From Flavisolibacter tropicus (lineage in GTDB: Bacteria; Bacteroidota; Bacteroidia; Chitinophagales; Chitinophagaceae), in assembly GCF_001644645.1 (NCBI RefSeq), contig NZ_CP011390.1:868001-932000 (forward strand): a stretch of 64,000 nucleotides of DNA. Direction: 5' to 3'. The notes under the pieces were generated by a model, which was given only the letters and a program-made list of their open reading frames with translations, was not told the origin of the DNA and made no database searches. The position numbers were made by a program, and so were the translations under genes. Below are positions 25,542 to 36,400 of this stretch, one piece after another (position 1 is the first letter of the stretch; each line of letters opens with the position of its first letter).

Positions 25542-26547
25542 ATGCTTTTCTTATTATACGGATTACATCAAGCCCTTGTTCTGGCTTTACGGGCACTTCA
25601 CTTCCTAAACGGATAGCATCATAGATACCCTTGAAATAGTCTCCATAATTGCCATTTTCTGAAGCTATATATTCCCGAACAACAGTACCATTTCTTTCTG
25701 TATGCAGAAAACCTCTTTCTTGCTCTGGTTCTGAGCCCCAGGTATCTGAGCCAGGTATTTCACCAGCTTGCAAAGCGGTTTCCTGTACGTCCGACTTCGA
25801 TTTAATAAAAGAACCTTTAGTACCATGTAAAATATAGGCTGGCAGTGGTTCTCTAACTATATAACTGGACTTTAGTCGCACCCGCTTATTCGGATAGTAA
25901 AGCAATAGTTCAAAATAATCATCTACCTGTGAGTGCGGACGAATAATCCGAATATCTGCAAATAGCTCCTGCGGCATGCCAAATAGCTGCAAAGCCTGGT
26001 CTATTAAATGAGAACCTAAATCGTAAAGAGATCCGGTGCCGGGTCCTGCTGTTTCTTTATGTACTTTGGGACTCAATTCTTCTTTAAACCGATCAAAATG
26101 AAATTCAGCTTCCACAATTTCACCTAGCAAATCCTCCTTTAATACTTTCTTAACCACTTTATAATCGCTATCAAAGCGTCTGTTTTGATATACAGAAAGT
26201 ACTCGTTGCTGTTGCTTGGCCAAGGCAATTAATTCTTCGCCTTCTTCAACGGTAACCGTAAATGGTTTTTCAACAACTACATGCTTGCCAGCCAGCAAAG
26301 CTTTTTTAGCAAAGTCAAAATGTGTATAGTTTGGTGTATTGACAATAACTAATTCAACATTCGGATCTGCCAGCAGCTGTTCATAACTACCATAGCTGAT
26401 AACTGAAGGATAGATCTCCTGTGTCAGTTTCTTACTGCGCTCCCATACGGCATAAAAATTAAAGCCGTCTAGCACCTGAAGAAACGGGCCATGGAATACT
26501 TTACCTGACATACCAAACGAACAAAGAGCCGCGTTAATTGGTTTCAT
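25504..26547 (-). CDS. Gfo/Idh/MocA family oxidoreductase
   Basis: NAD(P)-dependent sugar dehydrogenase or sugar-acid reductase of unknown substrate, cytoplasmic. The 347-residue protein has a Rossmann domain (AALCSFGMSGKVFHGPFL), the family EKP motif in VVEKPFTVTVEEGEEL and the catalytic-region DLGSHLIDQAL. It is placed between a pectinesterase (3-base gap) and a GH43, so it may act on a sugar released from pectin; this is inference. Confidence 0.88.
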   Translation of the reverse strand: MKPINAALCSFGMSGKVFHGPFLQVLDGFNFYAVWERSKKLTQEIYPSVISYGSYEQLLADPNVELVIVNTPNYTHFDFAKKALLAGKHVVVEKPFTVTVEEGEELIALAKQQQRVLSVYQNRRFDSDYKVVKKVLKEDLLGEIVEAEFHFDRFKEELSPKVHKETAGPGTGSLYDLGSHLIDQALQLFGMPQELFADIRIIRPHSQVDDYFELLLYYPNKRVRLKSSYIVREPLPAYILHGTKGSFIKSKSDVQETALQAGEIPGSDTWGSEPEQERGFLHTERNGTVVREYIASENGNYGDYFKGIYDAIRLGSEVPVKPEQGLDVIRIIRKAFESNDQKKVVGM

Positions 26548-26550
26548 ACA

Positions 26551-27501
26551 CTATTTTTCAGGGTCCCAAGTTCCTAAAATATTCTGAAGAGTCATTTTCT
26601 TTGCTTCTTCAGTTGTTAACTGCTTAGCCCATTTTACACGCGCATCACTATTAGCGCCTGGCCCGGAACTATTATATTCAGCATAACGGGCTGTTGCTTC
26701 GTTAGCCGGATTCTTCCAGTTGTTCCACCCCTCAGGCACAATATGCGAATCCATCCAGCAATTTATATAGGCAACAGAGGCTGTTGATGACCATGGCCTA
26801 CCCAACGACACTTTATTGATATTGCTATCGGCGGTAAGTCTGCAATCCAAAAACACAAAACCGTAAGGGATAATGCTATTGGTAGAAGCTGCTGTTACAT
26901 GCGAGTTCTTCTTGCTATGGATATGACACTTTTTAAATACGGCTGTTGCTGCACCAAAAATAAAATCGGTTGTGCCCTCTATATAGCAATCTCTAAAATA
27001 ATGCTTAACGCCTGAGCCACTTAGGAATAATACATCTTGAAAGCCTACCATTCTGCAATTTTTAAAGGAAGCGCGGTTTCCTTCAATACGCAGTGCAACT
27101 GCTTGTCCGGCCGTAAAGCCCGCATTGTTTTCAAAACTCACGTTCTCCGCACTAAAGTCATTACCATAAACAAAGAAGGAAGCACAGGTCCAGGTATTTA
27201 ACGTGTCTCCATTGGGCATACGTGTGCCGGCATGATTATCATACGTTAGAATAGTTTTCGCGGCATCTTCTCCAACCAGCTTGATAAAACTCTTGGTGGC
27301 ATCTACTACTATTACTTCTTTATAAATACCTTTTTTGATATAGATCGTTACCGGCTTGTTGTTTCCTTCAGGAACAGCATTCAGTGCTGCCTGCACCGTC
27401 TTGTATTGCCCAGAACCATCTTTAGCAACTGTTATCCGATGTTGTGCTTGTACCAAATGACAAAGAAGCACAATGAATGTGCCGAGGAATGCTTTTCTCA
27501 T
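26551..27501 (-). CDS. Secreted pectinesterase (CE8), canonical active site
   Basis: Demethylates homogalacturonan. The 316-residue product (start MRKAFLGTFIVLL, signal peptide about 1-18) has the typical motifs: GFQDVLFL (catalytic Gln and Asp), EGTTDFIFG (second Asp) and SLGRPWS (Arg). It is the normal counterpart of the altered esterase domain at 15-17 kb. The frame extends to 27588 through a heptad-repeat tract, which argues against the upstream start. Confidence 0.93.
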   Translation of the reverse strand: MRKAFLGTFIVLLCHLVQAQHRITVAKDGSGQYKTVQAALNAVPEGNNKPVTIYIKKGIYKEVIVVDATKSFIKLVGEDAAKTILTYDNHAGTRMPNGDTLNTWTCASFFVYGNDFSAENVSFENNAGFTAGQAVALRIEGNRASFKNCRMVGFQDVLFLSGSGVKHYFRDCYIEGTTDFIFGAATAVFKKCHIHSKKNSHVTAASTNSIIPYGFVFLDCRLTADSNINKVSLGRPWSSTASVAYINCWMDSHIVPEGWNNWKNPANEATARYAEYNSSGPGANSDARVKWAKQLTTEEAKKMTLQNILGTWDPEK

Positions 27502-27573
27502 CATAATTAATTTATTTAAATCGGCTTCAGGCTTAGGAAACCAATTCACCACGCACCTTTCAACATTGACCTT

Positions 27574-27606
27574 CTCATCACTCATCACTCACCACTCACC
27601 ACTCAC
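27574..27606. repeat. Heptad tandem repeat CTCAYCA
   Basis: CTCATCA, CTCATCA, CTCACCA, CTCACCA, CTCACG follow without gaps between the acetylesterase and pectinesterase genes. It explains the artefactual N-terminal extension of the pectinesterase frame. A related tract is at 7375-7400. Confidence 0.7.
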
Positions 27607-27646
27607 GTTAGCATTTAGCAACCTTGAAATCAAGTTAGTTTTTAGC

Positions 27647-28402
27647 TTACTTTTTAATTTCCGGCTGACGGATATGATTTGATAGATCCAGGTTCAACTG
27701 CTTTACATCTGCTAATACCAATTGCGCAATTTTACGGGCCCCTAATTCACTGAAATGGGTATTATCTATTTTACCTTCTGGATAGTTAGGGTGCTCACCT
27801 GGTGCCACCTGTAAGAACAAAAGCTTGGAGGTTTCTTCTCCAAATTGCTGGTACAAGGCCTGGCTTGTCTTATCAAGATCAATAAAAGGTGTATTCAATG
27901 TCTTGGCTAATTCCCTTACCAATGGCGAGTAGACTTCATGCGTTTCTACGGCAGTGCCATTCACAAACTTGCGTCTGCTTACAGGTGTCAATAAAATTGG
28001 AATGGCTTTTTTTGTTCTAGCCTCATTGACAAATCGAGTGATATTCGCTTTATACTGTTCTGGAGTTGTATACCGGTCTACTTTTTCTTTGGATTCGTCA
28101 TTATGACCAAACTGTATAAATACATAATCGCCTTCCTGTAAAGCATCGGCCACTGGCTGCCAAAGATTTTCACTAATAAATGTTCGGGTGCTACGCCCAT
28201 TCTTAGCGCGATTATCAACTTCTATAGTAGAATCAAAGAAGTAGGCAAAGGGCATTCCCCAACCCGTTTCCGGATAAGCTTTTACTTCCTTAATGGAAAT
28301 AGTGGAATCACCAATCAAATAGACTTTGGTCTTTCTTTTTGCAGGTGTAATAAATGCAGTTAAGAATAGAACAGCAGCTAATGCGAAGAAATAGGGTTTC
28401 AT
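27647..28402 (-). CDS. Secreted rhamnogalacturonan acetylesterase (SGNH hydrolase, CE12-like)
   Basis: Removes acetyl groups from rhamnogalacturonan or other pectin. The 251-residue product has a signal peptide (about 1-20) and SGNH blocks: YLIGDSTIS (Ser), NGRSTRTF (Gly), FGHNDESK (Asn) and IDNTHFSELGA (Asp/His). The GDSTIS start and the THFSELGA end are characteristic of rhamnogalacturonan acetylesterases. It lies between the pectate lyase and the pectinesterase. Confidence 0.9.
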   Translation of the reverse strand: MKPYFFALAAVLFLTAFITPAKRKTKVYLIGDSTISIKEVKAYPETGWGMPFAYFFDSTIEVDNRAKNGRSTRTFISENLWQPVADALQEGDYVFIQFGHNDESKEKVDRYTTPEQYKANITRFVNEARTKKAIPILLTPVSRRKFVNGTAVETHEVYSPLVRELAKTLNTPFIDLDKTSQALYQQFGEETSKLLFLQVAPGEHPNYPEGKIDNTHFSELGARKIAQLVLADVKQLNLDLSNHIRQPEIKK

Positions 28403-28466
28403 ATTTTAATTGTTAGAAATGTGGTACAAATACAAAAGCTCTTTTCAAATTATGTTTCAATAAAGA

Positions 28467-29891
28467 TTACAACAGTCCCGTTAAGCTATTAATGTAAACT
28501 TCAATATTGGTATACTGCTTATGCAACGAATAGCCCGCGCTATCTGCCGCATTATTTGGGTTCAATCCATTCTTTATCTCCCATTCATCCGGCATGCCAT
28601 CACTATCTGTGTCCTTAAGTGCTGGAAGTGATTTTAGCATAGGCCAAGCTGATGCGGTCTGCTCATAGGGAGTGCCATGAGGATAACCACCCTGAACATC
28701 AATGATCCTTCCTGTTCTGGTTTTCACTTCTTTAATGATTCGTTGGTCCAACGTATCTCTTTTAAAACTGGCGCCTACCTGTTGTAGCACCTGCTCGTAA
28801 GCTATAGTAGCAGTTTGAATGGGAATAACTACAGATTGAAATGCTTGACTTTGCTTCGCTGCTAATGCATCCGCTTCTGTTCCTTTATCCATGGCTACAC
28901 CTTTCCAATTGTTCTGCGTTACATCTGGAGAACCATCCACATAATTGCCATCTACATAGAACTTTCCAAAAGGAATAGTTTCATTTTTGAAAGGATTCAG
29001 AATACGATTCTGTACTGCCTTTCTAGTATCAGGTCCGTATTTGTAATAATTGTTGACAATATTATAATTGCCACCCTCGCCAGCATAGGTATTATTATGC
29101 CCCCAGTTATAAATCACATTATTACGGAAGTCAACGTTTTCTTCCGGTGTATGCCGGATGCCATTGAAGCGTGGCGTACGGCTGGTACAGTGTGCAAACA
29201 AATTATGATGTGCTGATAAATGCAGGCCTCCCCATATGGCTCCGTAACCATGGTTCTCAAAGTCGGCATCCCCCTTTTCAAAGTGATACGAATAATTCAA
29301 CGGTTCGGCCATCAGGTTCCATTGTAGTGTGGTACTATCGCCTGCGTATACGCTAAACAATTCATCGGTGCTCCAGCTCATGGAACAATGATCAATAATG
29401 ATATTTTTTCGCCTGGTGCCACTAAATGCATCATCATGACCAGAGCCGTCTACTTTACCGCCGTTCTGGTAACGGTCCCCCATTCTAAATCGTAGATACC
29501 GGACAATTATATTATCGCCACTTAAATCTACCGGGTGGTCGGCTATGCATATACCATCACCAGGTGCTGTCTGGCCAGCAATGGTTTTATTTCCTTTGAT
29601 TGATAATGGTGATGCAAGGTGTATGGTTCCCGACACCGCAAATACAATTACTCTAGGTTCCTTCTTACTTACGGCATCACGTAAGCTTCCTGAACCATTA
29701 TCATTTAAAGTGGTTACAACATATACAGCTCCACCTCTGCCACCTGTAGTATATTTTCCATAACCTTCGGCACCAGGGAAAGCTATGGGTAGATCTTCTT
29801 TTTCAATATCATGCCCAATTACTTTAGGTTGTGCACATGCCACTAAACAACCAAAAAATAACACGCCTATCAGTTTTCCTTTCATACGCAT
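28467..29891 (-). CDS. Pectate lyase (PL1 family), lipoprotein
   Basis: Cuts galacturonan by beta-elimination, producing unsaturated ends used by GH105 and KduI/KduD. The 474-residue product has a lipobox (LVAC, Cys19) so it is probably anchored to a membrane. The beta-helix contains FPGAEGYGKYTTGGRGG, GSLRDAV, GSGHDDAFS, IDHCSMSWSTDE and SRTPRFNG, matching PL1 subfamily 2-like enzymes of Bacteroidota. It is the first gene of a five-gene minus-strand group (29.9-23.9 kb) and lies 105 bases after the preceding gene, with a terminator between. Confidence 0.9.
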   Translation of the reverse strand: MRMKGKLIGVLFFGCLVACAQPKVIGHDIEKEDLPIAFPGAEGYGKYTTGGRGGAVYVVTTLNDNGSGSLRDAVSKKEPRVIVFAVSGTIHLASPLSIKGNKTIAGQTAPGDGICIADHPVDLSGDNIIVRYLRFRMGDRYQNGGKVDGSGHDDAFSGTRRKNIIIDHCSMSWSTDELFSVYAGDSTTLQWNLMAEPLNYSYHFEKGDADFENHGYGAIWGGLHLSAHHNLFAHCTSRTPRFNGIRHTPEENVDFRNNVIYNWGHNNTYAGEGGNYNIVNNYYKYGPDTRKAVQNRILNPFKNETIPFGKFYVDGNYVDGSPDVTQNNWKGVAMDKGTEADALAAKQSQAFQSVVIPIQTATIAYEQVLQQVGASFKRDTLDQRIIKEVKTRTGRIIDVQGGYPHGTPYEQTASAWPMLKSLPALKDTDSDGMPDEWEIKNGLNPNNAADSAGYSLHKQYTNIEVYINSLTGLL

Positions 29892-29949
29892 TGAGTCTAC
29901 CTATTTTAATTTGCTTAACGTTGCCAAAGCAGTATTTTCTTGCTAACAA

Positions 29950-29980
29950 AAAAGGTGCTTCCTGTTGGAATGCACCTTTT
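29950..29980 (-). terminator. Terminator after the SusC/SusD operon
   Basis: AAAAGGTGC (29950-29958) and GCACCTTTT (29972-29980) form a 9-bp stem extended by TTCC/GGAA around a small bulge. T tracts flank it on both strands. It lies 17 bases after the stop of the surface lipoprotein gene and separates it from the pectate lyase group. Confidence 0.75.
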
Positions 29981-29996
29981 CTTTAATTAGTATAAA

Positions 29997-31640
29997 TTAT
30001 TGCCATCTTGGATCACCAATAGGGCCGTTAGTTGTGGAAGCAGTTCGTAATTCAGAAGCTGCAGGTAAAGTGAATGTGCTGGTTGTATTTGTCCAACCTA
30101 GATCTACCGTTTTATTATTTGCAGGAGTAACTGGGAAATTTAGAGCAACAGGTGTTGCGGCACCGTTTGTTACTTTAAACATATTATTGTTAGTGATAGT
30201 AACGGAAGAACTAGCAGATGAAGCTCTGAAGGCGTTTGCTCCAATTGTTTGACCCTCTTTTGGAATATTCGCAATAATACTATTGCGCAAGGTAAAATCA
30301 ACTGGATTTGCATTTGCATCTAACAACACGTTGTCTCTTGATGTACCGCCATAGCCCAATCCATTTATAGTAACAGCATCTACAAGGATTACGGGTTTGG
30401 GTGCCGTAATATTGGTTGCCCAGGAAATTAGTCGACGACCACTATTATAAAAAGTTGAGCGTGTCAATTCTAATCTATTAAATTCCATTTTATCTAATAA
30501 GATATAATCAAAAGCGCCTGACCCATTATCATAAATGATATTGTTGTCGAATTTGATAAAATCTATCTTATGGCCATTATTAGCTGTTGCCCGGTTACCT
30601 CTCAACAAGCTATTAGCTGTACCATGAATCTTTGAATTCTCCACCAAAACAGATTTAAATGTGGCAGCGTCACCATCAGCATTTAAGCCCGCTAAATTGA
30701 TAAAGTAACCTGCAGCTCCAGTCGTACCATCAAACTCAATTCCTGATATTTTAACACCAGCACCAGTTCCTTTCAATGTTACTTCTTTAAACAATACTTT
30801 AGTATCGTTATAGTTTCCAGAAGTAGATTGAAGGGTGATATGCTTGCCTGAAATCACAATGTTTGCAACAGAGGCATCGTATGTACCCGGAGCCAAACCA
30901 ATTACATCATTATTTACAGCATTGTTTACAACATCTATTAAGTTAGACGTTGGTGTGATTTCAATAGTGAAAATACTTAGCTCCTTAGTTTTAAAAGTAA
31001 TGGTGCCTTTACTTTTAGTTCCCGCAAATATTTCTGCAGTATAGTCCGTACTTGGAGTAAGGCCAGTTAACTTTTTAGTAGCAGCAGTAACCTCGTCTGC
31101 TGTTACGGCCACATCTGTAGGTGTACCTGCCTTAGTAAGTACAATCTTGGTAATACCTGCCATTTGTCTCCACTTTAATTCAACACTCTTATCTTTTAAA
31201 GTAGAAGGAGTAATCGGCAAAAATATTTGCTCACCTGTTAATCTAAAACTTGGACTAATTACCCAGTTTGAGGCAGCAGATGCTTCAGAAGCATTTGCAC
31301 GAATACGAGCAAAGTATTTCTGCTTTATAGATATATTATCATCAGTAATAGTAACATTTGGGCTAGCCACTTCAGTAGAATAAATAGCAGGTGATCCAGT
31401 CGTTGAATCAGCCATTACTTCTATTCGGTACTTTGTTTCACCAGCAGTTGAAAAAAGCGAAACATTCCACTCCAGTTTTGCTTGTGTTTCACCACTGGTT
31501 ACTTTTACGTTTACGGGTGTGAACATTCGTGTAGGATTGAATTCTCCAGGTTCTTCCACCTTTTTACACGAAATGATGACCAAGGGTATTGTCGCTGTCA
31601 AAAGCAAAGACTGACCTAATGTATTTTTAAACATTTTCAT
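29997..31640 (-). CDS. Surface lipoprotein with fibronectin-III-like and beta-helix (DUF4957/DUF5123-type) domains
   Basis: Takes the SusE/F position of the pectin locus and probably binds the polysaccharide at the cell surface. The 547-residue product has a lipobox (IISC, Cys25) followed by Lys-Lys, two fibronectin-like domains (about 40-235; AKLEWNVSLF, SVELKWRQMAG) and a C-terminal right-handed beta-helix (about 245-545; LVENSKIHGTANSLLRGN, TITNNNMF). No catalytic residues are evident. Proteins of this build are frequent next to SusC/SusD in pectin loci. Binding specificity is inferred. Confidence 0.82.
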   Translation of the reverse strand: MKMFKNTLGQSLLLTATIPLVIISCKKVEEPGEFNPTRMFTPVNVKVTSGETQAKLEWNVSLFSTAGETKYRIEVMADSTTGSPAIYSTEVASPNVTITDDNISIKQKYFARIRANASEASAASNWVISPSFRLTGEQIFLPITPSTLKDKSVELKWRQMAGITKIVLTKAGTPTDVAVTADEVTAATKKLTGLTPSTDYTAEIFAGTKSKGTITFKTKELSIFTIEITPTSNLIDVVNNAVNNDVIGLAPGTYDASVANIVISGKHITLQSTSGNYNDTKVLFKEVTLKGTGAGVKISGIEFDGTTGAAGYFINLAGLNADGDAATFKSVLVENSKIHGTANSLLRGNRATANNGHKIDFIKFDNNIIYDNGSGAFDYILLDKMEFNRLELTRSTFYNSGRRLISWATNITAPKPVILVDAVTINGLGYGGTSRDNVLLDANANPVDFTLRNSIIANIPKEGQTIGANAFRASSASSSVTITNNNMFKVTNGAATPVALNFPVTPANNKTVDLGWTNTTSTFTLPAASELRTASTTNGPIGDPRWQ

Positions 31641-31661
31641 TTATAGCAAGATTTTAATGGA

Positions 31662-33431
31662 TTAATAGCCGTAGTCCTGTGATAATTTTGGATTTGCATC
31701 AATAGAAGCTTGAGGTATTGGTAGTAATTCGCTTTTATTTGGCGTAAATGCTATAGCATAATAGCGTGTAATGGTACTAGTAATACCACTGCCCACCCAA
31801 GCCACATTAGCAGAACCAGCAGGTGCCGTAGCTGGAGACGGACTATAAAGCGAATTCAACCAAACAATTGTTTTTGAATCAGGCTGATAATACATGGTTG
31901 CAGGCAGATTGTTATAAGGTGCATTTCTGGCAGCCATAGCGGTTAATTCAGCCTTGGTTTCGCCTAAACGCTGCGCCAGCATATTCCATCTGATCAAGTC
32001 GTATTTACGAATACCTTCTCCACCTAATTCTAAAGAACGCTCTTTTACAATAGCATTAAAGAAACCATTATAGTCAGCAGGCGTAACGCCTATTAAACTG
32101 GCATTACCGCCAAACGCTCTTAATCTTACTTGTTCAAAAGCTGATTTTGCAGATGCAGTAGGACCATTGTTCAATTCATTTTCAGCTTCTGCATGCATTA
32201 ACAATACATCGGAAAAACGAATCATGGGCCAGTTAGTACCAAAATATTGTGCGCTGGATGTCAATTGTGTGGTCCAGTCTCTTCTAAACTTTCCATCCAC
32301 CATTGTTTGCAGCGGACGAGCCACCAGATTCAGGTTGGCACTGATATCATAGGGTGCACACATCACATCTCTTCTAGTGTCTTGCGGATCGAATGAATAA
32401 AAATAAGTGGGTAATATGGTCAGTGCGCCATTTCCTGTCCCATTATAGCGCGGCCCATTATAATATCCTAATTTACTATCACCAAAATTGCTGCTACCGC
32501 CGGCAACACCCACTTCCCAAAGAATCTCACCATTGGGTTCTTGTTTGTGAGCGCCCAGCGCATCTTTAAACACAGCCAAATAACTTGAATTCAACTTATG
32601 GTCATTTCTGCCCATGATTATTTTTGTCTCGTCACTAGCAATCTTATAATACTCTTTATAATCACTGGGTCGCTCCATTTTCTTACTGGTTCTCAGGGAA
32701 TAACCACCTCTAAACAAAGCAATTTTCGCTCTTAAAGCTCGAACAGCGCCTTGAGTGATTCTTTCGTTTGTTATACCAGCAGCTTCTGTTCTCCAGGGCA
32801 CCATGGTGGAAGCTGTTGCCAGATCAGCAAGGATATGATTGTAAATCGTATCCCTGTTCATTTTGGCAATAAACAAATCAATTTGTTGGCTGGATGGTTC
32901 AAATTGAGCAGGCACATCACCCCAGTTGCGAACTAGTTCAAAATAGAACTGTGCTCTCAAGGTCAACGCTTCGCCATGAAGCATCCGTAATTGGCGCTTT
33001 TCAGATTCACTGCCATTATTATACTTATCCATCTGTGGAATGTAATAAATACAAACATTGGCACGCTCAATACCTCTATATAGCTGATTAAAAGGATTCG
33101 CTAGCTGCGTATTACTAGCTTGCACATTAAAATGCGCAATATCTCTTCTTTCATTGTCAGGATAAGGTGTTCCGCCTTGTCCCATCATTTCATCATTGTC
33201 ATAGGGATAGTACATGCTAAGACGTATACCATATCCATTGTCACCTCCTAATGCAGAATACACACCTAATATGGCCTTTTCTGCATTTGTATAGTTAGAG
33301 AAAACATAGTCTGTACCAAACGATGACACAGGCTCTACTTCAAGATATTTCTTACAAGAGCTTATCGCAAACATTACACCGCTAAAGCATAATGCGCTGA
33401 CGAAATATTTTAATTTATGGTTAGATAACAT
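31662..33431 (-). CDS. susD: SusD/RagB family outer-membrane glycan-binding lipoprotein
   Basis: Lid subunit of the SusCD importer that captures pectic oligosaccharides. The 589-residue protein has a lipobox (ISSC, Cys26) with KKYLEVEP next, an all-helical TPR core, and the C-terminal RagB motif (ELGGEGIRKYDLIRW). The stop lies 21 bases before the surface lipoprotein start and the gene follows SusC by 12 bases. Confidence 0.95.
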   Translation of the reverse strand: MLSNHKLKYFVSALCFSGVMFAISSCKKYLEVEPVSSFGTDYVFSNYTNAEKAILGVYSALGGDNGYGIRLSMYYPYDNDEMMGQGGTPYPDNERRDIAHFNVQASNTQLANPFNQLYRGIERANVCIYYIPQMDKYNNGSESEKRQLRMLHGEALTLRAQFYFELVRNWGDVPAQFEPSSQQIDLFIAKMNRDTIYNHILADLATASTMVPWRTEAAGITNERITQGAVRALRAKIALFRGGYSLRTSKKMERPSDYKEYYKIASDETKIIMGRNDHKLNSSYLAVFKDALGAHKQEPNGEILWEVGVAGGSSNFGDSKLGYYNGPRYNGTGNGALTILPTYFYSFDPQDTRRDVMCAPYDISANLNLVARPLQTMVDGKFRRDWTTQLTSSAQYFGTNWPMIRFSDVLLMHAEAENELNNGPTASAKSAFEQVRLRAFGGNASLIGVTPADYNGFFNAIVKERSLELGGEGIRKYDLIRWNMLAQRLGETKAELTAMAARNAPYNNLPATMYYQPDSKTIVWLNSLYSPSPATAPAGSANVAWVGSGITSTITRYYAIAFTPNKSELLPIPQASIDANPKLSQDYGY

Positions 33432-33443
33432 TGTAATAATTTT

Positions 33444-36400
33444 TTAGAATGACAAATTAGCACCAAAGATGAATGCACGGCTTCTTGGATAGGCGGAGTA
33501 ATCCACTCCAGGTGTCATCGGTGTAGAACGACGTGTATTTACTTCTGGATCGTACCCCGAATAGTTTGTAAATACAGCCAGGTTGTTTACCGTACCATAA
33601 ACACGTAATTTGGTAATTTTCACCTTTTCCAACAAGCGAGATGGTAATGTGTAACCTAATGTAATATTGTTTACACGCAGGAAGGATCCATCTTCTACAG
33701 CCCAGGAGTGTACATAGAACGAGCTGGCACTTCTAAGTGGAGACCACAACGTAGCATTAGCATTCAGTGCAGCCAAGGCAGTTGGATCAGTTACAACTTG
33801 CCCTTGGTCATTCACATTTCTCCAGCGATTATTCATTTCTTCTAACAAGTTAGAGTTCACTGTATAACCACTTGTAAATTCTAGTCTGTTTGCATTTAAT
33901 ACATCATTGCCAATCTGGTAATTCAGGAATAAGCTGACATCAAAATTCTTGTAAGTGAATTGCTGATTCAAGCCACCAAAGAATTTGGGCTGCGTGTTAC
34001 CAATTACAGTACGATCTCTGTCATCAACGATACCATCAGCCTTGCCCTCTGGTCCGCTAATGTCTTTAAACTTAATTACACCTGGCTGAGGCACCAATGA
34101 AGTGATGCTCTGGTTAGTAGGAACACCTGCCTTTAAAGTATATACACCGTTGTTGTAATCAAAGTCTTCAATTTTATAATAACCGTCTGTTTGTAAGCCC
34201 CAGATAGCGCCTACAGGATCTCCTACTCTAACGATATAATCGGAAGGCTGGTTGCTTCCTGCCCATCCAGATGAGAATAGAAAGGATTTCTGGTATTGTC
34301 CTAAGCTCTCAACCTTATTCTTATTATATGAAATATTGAAATTGGCTGTCCAGTTGAAGTTTTTCTTCTGTATTGGCGTACCGTTTATTTGCAGTTCCAC
34401 ACCTCTATTAGAAGTAGCACCCACATTTTGTAGTTGTGTTGTATAGCCAGAACTTGTAGGAACTGTAACTCTTACTAAAAGATCTTCAGTAGTGTTTTTG
34501 TAAAAATCAGCAGAAACCTGTAAACGGTTGTTTAATAAACTTAAATCAACGCCAATGTTTCTTGCTATAGTTGTTTCCCATTTAAGATTTGCATTTGCCA
34601 GATCTTCTAAGTTATAGGCAGTTACCAATTGGTCATTTAAACTGTAATAAATGTTAGAAGTATACTGCGTCAGATATAAGAAATCACCAATTCTATTATT
34701 TCCAGCCTCACCATAACTAAGACGGAACTTCAAGTCATTAATAGATGATTTTAAATGCTGAAAGAAAGGCTCTTCTGATACTCTCCAAGCCAATGAAGCT
34801 GATGGAAAATAACTCCATTTATTGCCTTGAGGGAATTTAGAAGACCCATCGCCTCTTACAGTAAGCGTAGCCAGATATTTGTCATCAAAGGCATAATTTA
34901 CTCTGCCAAATAGGGAGAATATTTTATCGGTTAAATCCGTTGAAACGGGTGGCGGCTGACTAGCACCTACAGGCGCTGTACCTAAGCCCATATTACCTAA
35001 AGCACGCTCAGGAGAAATGCCTACTGGGAAATAACGTGTCTCAATGTAATTTCTTTTGTATTTATTCTCATAGATCTCCTGGCCTAATAGAACATCCAAA
35101 TCATTTTTGTTGCTAAATCGTGTACCAGACTTCTTCATAGTAAAAGTCAACACATTTGAATTATTAAATGTGTTCTTTGAAATAGTATTGATTGAAGCAA
35201 TTGGCATGTTGGAGTTAGAACGGGCGTTTGTTGTTATTGTATCATCAAACGCGTTTTGAGTAGTATTCGTAACATCAAAGCCTATAGTAGAACGAAACGA
35301 CAGGTATTTATTAATGTCGTATGTAAAACTTCCATTCAGGTTTAAGATATTATCTAGGTTTTTGCGGTACTCTGCATCATTCAATAAGATAGGATTAACC
35401 AGAGAAAGTCCATTTGCATTGGTTTCTAATGCATAATCTGGGTCATAAGCCATCAGGTCCTGATCACCCATAAGTACTGGTCTGTACTTAACACTATGAC
35501 GCAAACGGTTGGTAGCTGAAGAACCAGCATTAGCTGTACCTGCACCATTAACCGTAGTGTGGTTATAACGAACGTTAAAGCCTGCTTTTAGTTTATTAGT
35601 GATTGTTTGATCAAATCTGAAGTTTACAATCTTTCTATCAAAGTCAGAGCCGCGCATAATACCTTCTTCCGTATTTGAAGTAAGGCTAAGATTATATTTT
35701 GTAGCAGCTGTACCACCGGCCAGGCTAATGTTGTGTGTTTGCATTAATGCATCTCTACCAAACATTTGGTCCTGCCAGTCAACAAATGGTGCATTTTTAT
35801 AAAGCTCCAGATCATCAAACGTTCCATATGTATTTCTAAATGTGTTTTCATCCTGGGAGCTTCCTCTACTTCTCTCATATTGGTAGAGAACAAAGTCATA
35901 AGGCTTCATCACATCCAGCTTATTTGCCAATTGACGAACCCCTACCATGCCTGAATAGGTAATAGTAGGCTTCATTTGCTTACCGCCTTTTGTAGTAATA
36001 ATAATTACACCATTAGCACCGCGGGCGCCATAAATTGCTGTAGCCGATGCATCTTTTAATACATCGACAGTCTCAATATCTTGTGGAGCAATTACAGAAA
36101 GAGCATTCTCAACCTGAATACCATCTACAACATAAAGGGGAGCGTTGCTTTGAGTGATAGAGCCACCACCACGAACGCGAATCACGGCTTCTGCGTTTGG
36201 AGCGCCTTCAGCCAGGTTGATCTGTACACCTGCCAGTCTTCCAGTTAAGGCTTCTGCTGCCGAATTAATAGGCACATCGCGTAGCTGTTTCGCAGATACG
36301 GATGATACAGAACCTGTTAGATCACGACGGCGAACGGTTTGGTAACCTACAACAACTACGTCGCCAAGAGTAGAAGCGGTTTCCTTTAGAGCCAGGCTAA

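Noticed and set aside
27502..27588. N-terminal extension of the second pectinesterase
   Set aside because: It is made by the heptad repeat and would bury the signal peptide; the start at 27501 fits the family.
29917..29932. AACGTTGCC, a LacI-operator-like half-site before the pectate lyase
   Set aside because: Only one half matches and the -7 region is not at the 58-bp offset.
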